64,000 nt of DNA from Melampsora larici-populina 98AG31. Lineage: Eukaryota; Basidiomycota; Pucciniomycetes; Pucciniales; Melampsoraceae. Numbering within the stretch: position 1 is the stretch's first letter; each line of letters starts with the position of its first letter. Position numbers and translations under genes: made by a program. Of the stretch, positions 1-11,100 are shown piece after piece. The notes under the pieces were generated by a model. It saw only the letters and a list, made by a program, of their open reading frames with translations. It ran no database searches and was not told where the DNA came from. The DNA lies in assembly GCF_000204055.1 (NCBI RefSeq), contig NW_006768798.1:789306-853305 (forward strand), in the 5' to 3' direction.

Positions 1-628
1 GACACAGAAGGAAGCCGAAGGTAAGTGGTAGGGCATAGCTGGGGGGAAAGATCTGATACGAGAGGAAAGTAGCACGGACCAAGATCGTGGACGTCGGCTA
101 TGATGTTGGTCAGTTCTTCTTCGAGCGCAGCGTATCTCTCTTCTGTATCCTCGTCTGGCTCGCCATCACTCGTGTGACTGATGATTGCCTCTTCGTCGGC
201 ATCATCGCCTGCCCGTGTGGCACTAGACTTGCTGGAATCATCTGGGTTTCGAGTCCCTGGAGTGTTGCTTATGAGGTTCTTGACTTCTATCTCGTAGAAA
301 GTAATCGATTCGTGAAGATCCAATATCTGTGACCACATGGTGTGCATGATGAAAGGAAGTGAGCAACGTATGATAGTACTTTTGTCAAAGAAAAGAGCAT
401 TGTGAGATGATCAAGGGGAAGGGTAAGATGATCCACCTTTCGTTCTTGGAAATCAGCTACTTTTTGTAGCTCCTTGTCGAGCTCACTGACAAAAGCCTGT
501 TCATCGGTGTCATCCCATTGTTGTTTACTTTGACGATGCTTGATAAATTTTTTGAGACCGGAATAATCGACGTAATAATTCGACCATTCCTCGTTCAAAG
601 CTCGTTTGATTGTTACACCGAACTTCAT
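1..628 (-). CDS. VTC-type SPX protein, N-terminal part (runs off the left edge)
   Basis: The start MKFGVTIKRALNEEW at 628 begins an SPX domain, the inositol-pyrophosphate sensor of phosphate-homeostasis proteins. The segment WDDTDEQAFVSELDKELQKV closely matches Vtc2/Vtc3 subunits of the vacuolar transporter chaperone, which makes polyphosphate at the vacuole membrane. Exon 1 is 437-628. Intron 1 is 327-436 (donor GTGGAT, acceptor CACAG). Exon 2 (80-326) continues in phase with the SPX helix ILDLHESITFYEIEVKNL and an acidic linker. A second donor, GTCCGT, lies at 79, and its acceptor is outside the window, so the rest of SPX and any CYTH or membrane domains are not visible. Upstream in-frame codons before MKFG are ignored because SPX proteins start at this Met. 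Another SPX family (for example SYG1 or GDE1) is possible but fits less well. Confidence 0.75.
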
Positions 629-1204
629 GTTGATGATTAGCGAATGGAAAAGTATGCGGTTCTTGATGAATTGATCTTCAACATGCACTCTTGCTGAGAA
701 GTGCTTTTTGGCGATTTGAACAATTTGATCCGACTGAATTTCTACACCGCAACACGGTTCTCCCGTGGATGTCCGTGCATACCCGGTGAAGTCCGTCTGA
801 GGTCTAGCCAGGTCCGACACGGTCCCCGGTGTCCTCGTCCAGCTGAATTCATGGCCCGTGGCACGTCATCAGAGCTCGAGTGCGTGCAGGAAGTGCACGG
901 AGGTGCAAGGTAACAAGGGAAGCATCGTAATGAGACGAAAAAGAAGTGAAACGAGAACTGTGATGAACTCTCACGGGTCACCGGTGGATACATACATATA
1001 TCAATGAGGATAGCAAAAGATAACAAATGATTATGGCCGATTGTGGTTGTGTGATTTCGAGGGCGCGGCGAACGCGCTTGTTGAGCTTACTGCGTGATCA
1101 AAGTGTCTTTTGATTTTAACCTTGTTCTCCTCATCTATCCACGGGATTTCTTTGACCTTTCAACCTTTGGCATACATATCAGGCTATACATATTCTGATG
1201 AGCC

Positions 1205-1670
1205 GGTGCTGACCAGTTCAACAGCGATTGGCTCAAAAGAATCCAAATGTTATTGGATGTCGTCTCTCATCATGGTCATGACATCCGCTTGCTTTTCATG
1301 ACCAGTTTTATCCAAAATCCTGATCTCGATCGCTATCGAACGGCCAGATATGGAGGGGACTCTCTCTCCTGAGTTGCAGGGGCGTATCGATGCATCTTGA
1401 ATTGCTTCCAAGGCTGACCCCAAGTTGAACCTCCGATGACATCATATCGGTGAATGACCCAGTTTGAACCAGTCTAAGTCGCATCTGAAAGTCGAATTCA
1501 CCTCCGCATTCGATATCCACCCCGCCGTGGATCGGCTGCTCGTGATCGATTGTATAGCCTCGGTATTTCGATACTCACTGACCCCAAAGCTGCGGGAAAG
1601 ATGCCGACTTTCGTCTCTCCACATGATCTACAAGCTTTACTTTACAGAGCTTGACGTAAAAAAATGAGTC
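1205..1670 (+). pseudogene. Possible decayed coding relic, unrecognised
   Basis: From about 1215 one frame reads DWLKRIQMLLDVVSHHGHD and continues protein-like to a stop near 1371. The next frame then continues PELQGRIDAS across that stop, as if after a one-base indel. A third open piece (1464-1667) follows with a plausible amino-acid mix (VDRLLVIDCIASVFRYSL). No intron borders join these pieces cleanly. This could be a frameshifted gene remnant or a multi-exon gene I cannot resolve. No family recognised. Confidence 0.22.
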
Positions 1671-2931
1671 CGTCCCCAGACACCAAGACATCGACCAAGC
1701 TCTAGCTTGCGGACTGAATGATACTGCCGATTTGGCTGAGAACATATGCCTCACTCCAGCCCATTGCTCCAAGAGCTCCAAGCCTTCTTGGGAACGATTC
1801 GGGGAGTTATAAATTCGAGATCTTCCAACAGCCGGATTGTATTCTCCATTCCATCTTTCATCACTGATTATTATCTTCAAGCCACACATTCACTTTAATG
1901 ATACCTCTGCTGGTCTCTTATTAGCGCTTTTGATCAATAAGCGAGAGTACCTTATCGCGTGTCTCATCTTCCTCTTTCTTTCCCACAGCTACTGAGCTGG
2001 CTCCGATTTAGCCCGCACTGTGATCAGCTACACAACACCATCGCTAACTAATTCGATCGAAATACAAGAGAAACGGGTGCAATTGACTTTCATCCTGGTG
2101 ATTGCTCAGCTTCCACACTTTCACATCCACCTTCAAGGTCGCGTGCGTATCTATTTACAGACAGCATCTTCACACTTGCCGCTAAATAGGGTCCCTCAGA
2201 ACCGATCTTTCCGCCGCGCTTTATCCAACTTTTGTCACAATTAGGTCTGACCATTCATTACGTCCAGCACATCTCAGCACTTCGTTCCACGAACCACACC
2301 TCATCTTTTCGAGTGAACCATCCAAGGATTCGGTCCCAAGATTTCGCTGATTCAAGATTGAGTGATTCAAATTGTAGATCGTCGTCGGTAGGTCCCTTTT
2401 AGGCTCATTCCACAATCTACTTGGCGTCTCCGATTAGCTTTGATTGGGTCGTTGAGGTTCAAATGTATTTCGGACTTGAACTGTATTCGAACACAAGACT
2501 TACATTACAGTGTGCTTTCGTCTTATCTCAGTCGCCCAGTCGCATCGTCCTCCGCAACCACACCCCAAAAAGGATCCCCTAAAACATTAGGGTAAATAAA
2601 TTTTTCAAACGTTACTGATCTAAATATCTAACCGTTGCGAGACATCCACTAAATTCATGCCACTCATTTGATATTCACCATTCATTCCATCTATCCCCAA
2701 AGACTTGGTCCCCAAGTTGAATCCAAGACCTCAACACCCTCAAAGGGCAACCGTTTGCAGAGTTCGGGCAAAAATATTTTTGAAACACGGTCAATCAAAT
2801 CTTTTCACCGGTCAAAATTACCTGCACGCCTGCCTTCTCAATCATTCTTGGGGAATTTCTCCTTTTTACTTGAAATTTCGGAGACAAGTCTACGACAATC
2901 TATTGAACGAACAACGATATCTGACCTCGAA

Positions 2932-3439
2932 ATGATGGATACTCGACACATTCCGCAAAACCCTGTACCCCACTGCGCGGTCATTTTCCACCTCTGCACA
3001 AGTCTATCTATGCATCTCCTTCAGCGTCGTCCTGGGGTGGAGTGGCATTTCATCAAAGAACACCGTTCCGAGAGCGAGATTGGCTGCGAGGAGCTTACAA
3101 GCCTCGCACAGTCGCGCATCATTCCACAGTCTGCTTGCACCATTGAAATTGATTCTTCAGGTAATTTTTCTCATCTACGAGGAAGTTTTGCAATGTGCTG
3201 ATCGAAGCTCTCGCTTTCTGTGCTCAGTTTGGTCACATCGGCCTACCCATTCACTTGCTAACTCAATAGCCCCAACTCCTCCATGCGAATCTCCGTCGCC
3301 TTCATCTGAGATGATGTCCCGAAACAATTCAAGTGACCCATCTACAAACCCATCGACCGCTGCGACGACACCCGACACATTGAAATCCGGCCTGTCTCCG
3401 AATGCAGTCGAGGGAATCCCTACTTGTCCATCAACATAA
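2932..3439 (+). CDS. Candidate two-exon gene, 132 aa, unrecognised
   Basis: The main support is one convincing intron, 3161-3269: donor GTAATT after CTTCAG, branch site TTGCTAAC, and acceptor CAATAG nine bases later. Joining 2932-3160 to 3270-3439 keeps an open frame from ATG 2932 to TAA 3437-3439. The C-terminal exon is rich in Ser, Pro and Thr. The frame is open upstream of 2932 as well, so the true start may lie in an earlier exon. No domain is recognised. In a second frame, exon 1 also reads open with ARSFSTSAQ, which resembles a mitochondrial presequence but runs into a stop soon after the intron. The intron is better supported than the protein. Confidence 0.33.
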
Positions 3440-4116
3440 TCCTTCGATCAAGAACACGTTCCTTAAGCATCAACATCACCCTTCCAACAAGCTGATCTTG
3501 ACTTCCTTGCATCTGAACTCATTCATCATGCCCTCAATATTGAATATTGCGCATACGGATTGTATTACTACTAAAAGAACACTAACAACTATAGCCATAA
3601 TGTTGCTATTCTGCCGTGTACACACCTGAGCTTGTGATCTTCATGTTCCTGCGAATTATCATCTGCGATTCATAAGCTCGTTGACTTCACACTTCATGGA
3701 CGTTTGACTGCCAGGAGGCCCAGCCCGTGCTTTCTTCTTCTTGTAAATTCATATCTCTTTGTCACATGTTGATTTTGTTTGTCGAAATGTAACTTCGACC
3801 TGAGCAAACGATTGATCCTCGTCTATAGACTGCACAAGGATATCCAAGCTGATATGATGCTGAAACACAGGGACAATACTCTTCTCCACCAGCGAGTACA
3901 TCCACATTTTTCACTTACCACTCATCGGAGGAAAGGAGTCTTGATTTAAATTTGACACGTGAGCTACCAGAGCACCCTGTGTAAAAATTTCACCATATCA
4001 AGCATTATCTAACGCTAGAGCTCATGATGAGTCTCATAGGCAAATTTATTGACCATTGGCTTCAGGTGTGAAGTATGCAAGTAGGGAAAAAAAGGTTCAA
4101 ACTGGGCAGTGACACA
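3440..4116. other. Intergenic, no feature seen
   Basis: No open frame with coding character, no inverted or tandem repeat of note. The sequence becomes more AT-rich towards the Harbinger-like element that starts at 4120. Confidence 0.5.
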
Positions 4117-4119
4117 TTA

Positions 4120-5038
4120 GGCCTCGTTTGGTTGTGATTATTTTACTGTGGTATTCGGAGCATCGCAGTAAAATAATTGCCAATTAAATTTGGGCGTTTG
4201 GTTGCCCAAAGTTAGAGATTATCGTACCACATTATTTGGTCGATAATCTCACAATCTCAAGGTAAAAGTACAAGCTCCTTTTTGCCGATTATTTCTGATG
4301 ACCTCCGATTATTTCCCTACGTGAGAAGGGGACTTGTCCAATTTCAACCTCTTCCCATACTTGGGATTACAATCCAGGAAATCATCTTATCAACATCATC
4401 ACCTCATTGATCTTGTTACTTCATCAATCACTCCACCTGGTCAATCATCAAAATCATCACTTTTTGTTATCATCACTTCAACATTATCATCGTGTCTTCA
4501 AAATCATCGTTTGTTAATCTCAAGTTATCAAAATCATCATCTGTTAATATCTTCACTCTTTTTAAGCCAACAAGTGATGGGAGTGAAACTTGAATAATGC
4601 AAATAATGAGAATAATGAGAATGATGAGGATAACAAGATTGATGAGACAGATGAAAACATTGTGGATCGAGATCGATTCAACAATGATGAAGTAGAAATA
4701 AAATGTAATTATATACATGAAACTTTTGATCTGATGACCTGTTTTGAAGAAGGTTCAGATAGATAAATTGAGGGACTAGACAAGATTTTGACAAACCTGA
4801 TTGATGAAGAATCAATAATGAGAATTTTAAATCTTTAGAGTTGAATAGAAAAATAGTCGTCACAAGTGCTGTACTTTGGCTTTGGTTGTGAGTTGCCAAA
4901 CAATGATTCCTAAAAACCACCGTTTATTTTTGTACTGCAATTAAATTGTGAGTTGGAAATTTTCCTGCATTATTTGCTCATTTCCTGTGGTACACTTTTA
5001 CTGTAGTATGCCAAAATCAATCGCAACCAAACAGGGCC
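4120..5038. mobile_element. PIF/Harbinger-like non-autonomous element, 919 bp
   Basis: The left end reads GGCCTCGTTTGGTTGTGATT and the right end is its near-perfect inverse (GGCCCTGTTTGGTTGCGATT). Both ends are flanked by TTA (4117-4119 and 5039-5041), the three-base target duplication typical of PIF/Harbinger. Homology of the arms extends inward (ACTGTGGTA against ACTGTAGTA). The interior holds ATCATCATC-rich sequence and only short, low-complexity frames, so no transposase is encoded. The right TTA overlaps the first base of the next element, showing this one inserted later. Confidence 0.85.
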
Positions 5039-5040
5039 TT

Positions 5041-5162
5041 AGCGGTACACAAACATGAAAACCTGACCTTAAAATCATGGAAAAAACCCATGACAACCCA
5101 ATTGTTTTTCTGGGTTTTGTCCAATGGGTTTGCAGGTCAGGTTTTCCTGTTTGTGTACCGCT
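5041..5162. mobile_element. 122-bp foldback MITE with GGTACACAAACA ends
   Basis: The whole unit is an imperfect hairpin. Its left arm AGCGGTACACAAACATGAAA pairs with the right arm, whose inverse is AGCGGTACACAAACAGGAAA. If the Harbinger-like element next door is removed, the flanks become ATT on both sides (the right ATT is 5163-5165), a three-base target duplication. The terminal motif GGTACACAAACA is shared with the 7.9-kb element at 17,446-25,388, so the two probably use the same transposase. Confidence 0.75.
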
Positions 5163-7870
5163 ATTGTACCCTTGAAAAGTATCAAGAACGTGTATCATCA
5201 AATCTAAAAAAAATGGGTATACTTTCACCACAGGGCAAGTCCAATGTGACGGATATGTGTATCTACTGGGAACCTCATAACAAAGGGTGACAGTTATGTC
5301 AGAGCGGCTGTGCATGGGATCAGTGTGGATCCATGTGAGCAATGTATATTGCTTACCTTTTCATTTAGTAAGGCAGCCTATATGAGCTAGCTCACTCAAT
5401 GACAACCCTCATTCTGATCCCTATAAATGTAAACTGGCTTGCCCAAAGCCAATGCAAAAAACCTTGCCTTGGCTTGAAGTGAGCAAGGGATGAGGAGCAC
5501 ATTGCCAATTGGCAAGCTTTGGCTCATCCCAGTTTTTTTTCTCACCCTACAATACAGCCCACTGGCATTAGGGTCAAATTCTTGATTGTACTCACTTGGT
5601 AAAGCTTACTATAGTACTGATGTGCTTTGTTAGATTTCTCAAAATGCCACAATCAGATAGGAAGAATAGATCAAAAAAAAATGACAAAAGTAAAAAATGA
5701 CTTGGTCAAGAATGGAAACAATCAAGGAAATGAAATGGCTATGATATGACAAAATTGATAGATCACTGAGAACTTTGAGAGGCGCTTTTTGTTCAAAATC
5801 TCCGAGACGTCTCTGAAAGTTATAAACAACCTCAAAGTAGACCTGCTGAATTTGTGACCTGAGCTTGAGAAGATTTTTGGCAGAGAAATATCAAAAGTTA
5901 AAGTTGAAATTAAAATTGGATCACATTGTAAATATATGACTGATGTGAAGATGTGATTTTAAGTCTTTGGATTCATTTGATCAATCAATATTGGTACAGA
6001 ATGACCCTGAATTAATCACAGTCAAAAATGAAGATGATTCAGAGTTGATAGATTCAATTTCAGTGGAAGATGTCATAGGAGAGGTGATGATGAGCAAATA
6101 AGACTAAGGCTGTTCCCCAAATCCAGGGGGATCAGAGATCTCTGTGGTCTCACCCAATGGTTTTGGTGCTTGTTCTGGCCTTCAGATGATCCTGACCCCC
6201 CAGGGGATGGTCGGTCCGGGGGGTCGTTCTAGCAGGCAAAAAAAACTGGTTCTCCTTGGGGGCCCGCAGGGGTTCAGTCTTGTTCAGGGGTAGGAACAGA
6301 GCATGAATATCAGAGGATATAAAGGGTTTGTAAAAGGTGGAATTAGTATTTAAAAGATTTAAGTGAGTAAAAGGAAAACAAAGGAGAAAGCACAAAAGAA
6401 GTCCTTCAAATAATCACAATCAAATATCTGAGTAGCCTTGTCTCAGACTCACTGCCACTGGTTCATCCTAAAGAGGTTACACAAGGACACTTCAAGAGTC
6501 TTGACTCTCAGATCACTCATTGAATGATCCTGGATACAAGATTTAGGTGGGAGATATCAATCAAACTTGATGATCGGAATTCAAGAGAGCTCATCTAGGC
6601 AAAAAAAATGTACACCACGGGTTTCCCCGGGGTATTCCACTGAACCCAATGAAACCCCGGCTAACCAGTGATCTCCGTTGAGGTATTTGGTCCGGGACCT
6701 GTTCTGCGTCTGTTGTACAAAAACACCGGCAGGGGGTCCGGGGTTGGAGGCTGGTCTGTCATCAAGAGAGAAAATGACCAGCAGGGTACCCCAATCCCCA
6801 ACATGCGGGGCTCAGAGCTCAGCCTTAAATAAGACACTTCCAAGATATCAAACCACGTGAGCTGATGTGAAAGAAATATAGCAAGTATATCAATATATCT
6901 AACCAAAGGAGAGCTCAGAACAGTGCGAATGACAAAAGAAATGATGCAACAGGAAGAGACTTGCCTTATTTGAGAATTAGCCAGAGAGTGAAAGTGGTGG
7001 AGTTGGAATTGGGTATGTCTGGAAGTTGAAGGGAGTATGGTGGTTGGGAGGGATGCAGTGAGTTATAAAGGACAAGTGGAACTTGAAGCCATCACAGGTT
7101 GTAACAATGACATGGCCCACCTTTTGCAGGTAAACATCCTTCATATCTACAAAACAAGACACTATGTATGCTCACCGCCCACTCTGTTGGATGGCGCTCA
7201 TTCAAAGATGAGAACACATGGTGAGCATAGTGGCTTGTTATATGTCCACCATCTCACACAGCTGACACATTGGTTGTGTTTGCAAGGTTGGTGTCTCACA
7301 ACCATCACTGAGTCAGAGGTTTGCAATGGCCATGGCCAAACTGAACAAACACCCAAGTGTGATTTCTGAAAAGCCTGTCCTCAAGAAAAACCAATAAAGA
7401 AACAACAACTAGGAAAGAGGAGGAAGAGAGATCCTCAAGAGAAGAAATTAATAGGGAGAGAGGATAGAACTACTAAATTAAGAACTTCTACATAACACTA
7501 CTGTGACTCTGTACCCTAAATGTAACTATATTCAGAACCCATACTCCTCCTTTACACCCCCCCAACTAAAATCAAAGCAACCACAAAGACTTCCCAAAAC
7601 TAAAGAAACCAAAAAAACAAAAAGAAAAAGAAAAAGAAAAAATCCACCATCGCACGCGCAATAACCCAATATAAAATAGAAAAGAATTAAAAAGCAAACC
7701 AAGAAAAAGAAAAAGAAAAAGAAAAGACACATCATTTTAAGAGAATTACAATCAAACACTAAGATAAATCAGACCGGCGCAAAACACTCCAGATAATTGT
7801 TGTCAAATTGAATGTTGCCCTGTGCTGTGTCCTCAAAAGAGAAATGTTTAAGAATATGTGCTCACAGGCA
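5163..7870. other. Repeat-derived, gene-free stretch
   Basis: Nothing coding is supported. Between 5630 and 6100 a heavily broken frame opens with MPQSDRKNRSKK but has many stops. At 6120-6280 and 6610-6820 there are GC-richer blocks with CCCCGG and GGTCCGGG runs, perhaps decayed LTR or MITE pieces. From 7600 to 7730 there are A-rich AAAAAG runs. The part below 7870 may include the 3' LTR of the gypsy relic, but I could not define its ends. Confidence 0.4.
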
Positions 7871-7874
7871 TGGA

Positions 7875-8990
7875 CTAGGTGTTGTTGTGCAACAAAAGGA
7901 AGGGTAGAAACTCCAGGGCGGTGCACAGGTAAAGGAGAAAACTTACTTGCACAGAGTAATCCCTCACCCAATCAGCAAGATTCTGCTTTCTCATCCGTCC
8001 AATATTTCTTGAGTTTTGAAACATGAAAAATATCATGAAATTTGTCATTGGCGGAAAGTTGAAGGCATACGTCTCTTCCACTGTTGATGATGTTGAGAAC
8101 CTTGTATGGACTGTTGTATTGAGCACGTGGTTTAGCCACCTTGCCTCCTACCTGCAATGACCAATGAGTACTGTCCTCTGAGTCCAGAACTAAATCCCTC
8201 ACCTCTTCTTGTACTGCACCACTTTATCCACACAATACATCCAGAGCCTGTCTTGACAGCATTCCCAATCCGCTTGTCTCAACACCACCCACTTTTTGAC
8301 ATCTTGGCTAACAGTATCCCTTGACAATGGAACAGGGAAAAGCCAAGGTTGATGACCCAAGACAAGATACCTAGGGGATACTCCCATTGCCAAGTTGATC
8401 ACAAATTCTACCCAAGGAAGCGCTTCTAACCATTTGCCTTGCCAAACTTTTGTGGAAAATTGCAAAGTTTGGCCTAAAGTCTTGCTAGCACGCTTTGCAC
8501 AACCATCCACTTGAGGATGATATGCCATGGTCAAATTTCTCTTAATCCTAACAAACAGTGCAACTCCTTCCAAAACCACAACACCCCCATCTATCACAAT
8601 CACCAATCACCTCATCCGGTTCTCCAAAGATAGAGAGCCAAGATCCATACAGATGTCAAGCTGACTTCTCTGCTGAGTCCTTTTAATTTGCTGGAATTAA
8701 TCTAACAAATCCGGTAAGGCAACAAGTACAAGATAACAACATGTTAGATCCTGAAACCTTAGGAAACATGCCTACAGAGTCTTGTGCAATGCTGCTCATT
8801 GGTTGCCAAGGGAACTCCATACTCTGAGTGTGTCCCAGTGACAAAGTAGTCTGCGCCTTGTGTCTCTGGCAATCATCACAGCAGCCTACCCACCTCTTTA
8901 CATCCTCACATCCTCCTATATCCCTGGCCAGAAGAACTCCACTTGTAATTAATTGTACGTCTTGAGAGACCCCAAATGACCAATGGTTTG
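7875..8990 (-). pseudogene. Ty3/gypsy-type integrase region, decayed
   Basis: Read on the minus strand, pieces of a retrotransposon pol appear in the usual order. First is a zinc-finger stretch with HLGSLKTYN and later CCDDCQRHK (about 8990-8830). Next is a damaged catalytic-core start. The AYHPQVDGCAKRASKTLGQT segment (about 8530-8470) matches the SxYHPQTDGxxER motif before the catalytic Glu, here changed (A for E). It continues with LPWVEFVINLAMGVSPRYLV, a late-integrase motif. Last is a C-terminal part with YNSPYKVLNIINSG and DIFHVSKLKKYW (8100-7990), matching the FHVSxLK end of gypsy integrases. Several in-frame stops and frame changes make it non-functional. Protease and reverse transcriptase are not seen. 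Confidence 0.75.
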
Positions 8991-9039
8991 ATGTGCCAAA
9001 AGAATTTCAGCAAGGTTTTTAGCATCCAAATGAAAACTG

Positions 9040-9371
9040 TAGATCCAGTAATGTATGTGGCTTTCATGTTTTACAAATGCCAAATTGATTGGAATAAAAT
9101 TGTTGTATTTGTGATTGTTCAAAAGTTTCTGCCCAAGCCTGGATAGTTTTGGACAAAATTTCAGTTTCTGACCAAATACACCTCAGAATCATTTTTCTTT
9201 GGAACATCTTCAAAACTCAAGAAAATATGAAAAAAAATTCAAAATGATGGGACATCACAGGTTGATTCAACTATATTGTTGCAAATTTTTCAAACCTCTC
9301 ACGTATTGCTGTGAATTTTCTACATCTTGACTTTTCTAAACTCCATGGTATATTATTGATTTGGTGTAGTG
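9040..9371 (+). repeat. Truncated copy of the CACTA-type MITE
   Basis: The stretch aligns by eye with the second half of the 764-bp element at 49,998-50,761, including GTGGCTTTCAT near its start, the TCTACAT...TTTTCTAAA block and the terminal GATTTGGTGTAGTG at 9371. The partner terminus is missing, so this is a 5'-truncated copy lying just upstream of the gypsy relic. Confidence 0.6.
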
Positions 9372-11100
9372 TATCTTGGATGATTCTGCTTGCATGTGGG
9401 CTGGGAAAAACTCACCTTCTTCCGTGTCAACATCATCTCTCAATTATGGTCAGCTTGATTTTGCAAACACAAAATTTTCTAATATTTTGAATACTAGAAA
9501 ATGGATGGACTAAGGTGTTTCTCTTTGAATTGGATTATACCACAAAAAGACTCAGAATAACGAGATAAGACATCATGGCCAGATAAATTCCTCATGACAT
9601 GAATAGTGACAATTGTCTTTAAATTCAAGCAATTCAAGGAGTCTCCATACAAACTCTACCTCTGGAACCTTACACCCCAAATCTTGTCATTCCAGCAGTT
9701 GATACTGTTCAGTTGCCAAAATGAAGTTTAAAGCTCAAGACTGAATTTGGTACCTGCTGCATTTTTGAGGGGAAGGGGTACTGCTGAGGAAAAATTCATC
9801 TATACTGTACTGTGATTCAATTGAGTCCCTTGTTTCAGTAAGTCCCATTATGCAGTTAGGGTTGAGTTACAGAGCAGCAAACAAATGATAAGGAAGTCAA
9901 TAAGAATATTTGGAGTTGCTTGTGGGGGCCAGAATCTGGATGATGATATCCTCCAGAAAGATGCCTCTATCACATCGTGTGCTTAGCCATTGGGTTAGCA
10001 AGCCCACCGATGCATGATTCACGCCTCAAAGACATGGGGAATCAATGTGATCAGTCTTGGGTAATGAATGTGATTGCTCAAAAGGCAATTCATGATGAGC
10101 TGCAATGGTAAGATCACCGACCCTGACATGAGAAATTGTTGGTGGTGCTTGGAATCATTCAAAGTTGAATCCTCGCTCCTTCTACGTATGTGCACATGTT
10201 TCTCTTGGTCTATCAAACGAATTCAATCTGGTACATCAGCGGATGAATATGTAGCAAGATCACAGAAGGTCACCTTGTGTCACTCAAGACTTCTATTGAT
10301 GCAATCTTGACCGGTGGGAGATCACCTCAATGATAAAAGCAAAGATAATTCTCTGGCATCCGTTTTGAGTCTAGAACACGGCCTGATGCGAGAGTTGCTT
10401 TGTGGACAACTTGAAATCGGACAATCATGATGTTTAAGACTCTATAAGACTGACATATGATCACATTCCAAGCAATGAAATTCCTTGAATGGGATGTTAT
10501 GAGCTTGCTACTGTTGACGTCTTGACACAATGTCAATTATTTGTGTTGCTTTTTACTCATGCTATCTGTGCTCAAGGATCACGTCTGCCAACTGATCCGT
10601 ACATAAACACTCAAAGAATTGACCTGCCCCCAGATATTCCCCCCTGATCTGCACGATTCTTTCACTTCATCCTTTCACATCATCATCAAGGTTCAATTTT
10701 CAATCCTTTCACTTCATCCTTTCACTTCATCATCAAGGTTTGATTTTCCAGTTCACCATAGCTTGTAAGTGAACTCGACAATATTAACAATGTCCTTCCC
10801 TCAACTGTTTCTAATTCTTCAAGTGCTTTCAATAGGTTCAAGACAGATCTTTCTTCAAGCACAACTACGTTAATCAATCAAATCAAGAGATAAAGTCAGT
10901 GTGTTGTCCATGTCAGGAATATACCAACAAAGACCGCTTAAATTTATCTTACTTGACCAACTTTCTCACTACAACATTTATTTCACAATTGTCACAATAT
11001 GAATTCACTCCGTCATTTATCAAACGTGTCTCAAAATTGTACCAATATTGAGCAAACCAAGGCTTGATATCACAAGCAACTTGCACAACAGCGCAAGCAG
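9372..11100. other. Intergenic accessory DNA
   Basis: No gene is supported. At 10,640-10,740 there is a short direct repeat built on CTTTCACTTCATCCTTTCA and CATCATCAAGGTT. Open frames at 10,019-10,310 are short and lie on both strands without splice context. Confidence 0.4.

Noticed and set aside
7532..7759. Phe-rich minus-strand frame
   Set aside because: Translation of an A-rich simple-sequence tract.
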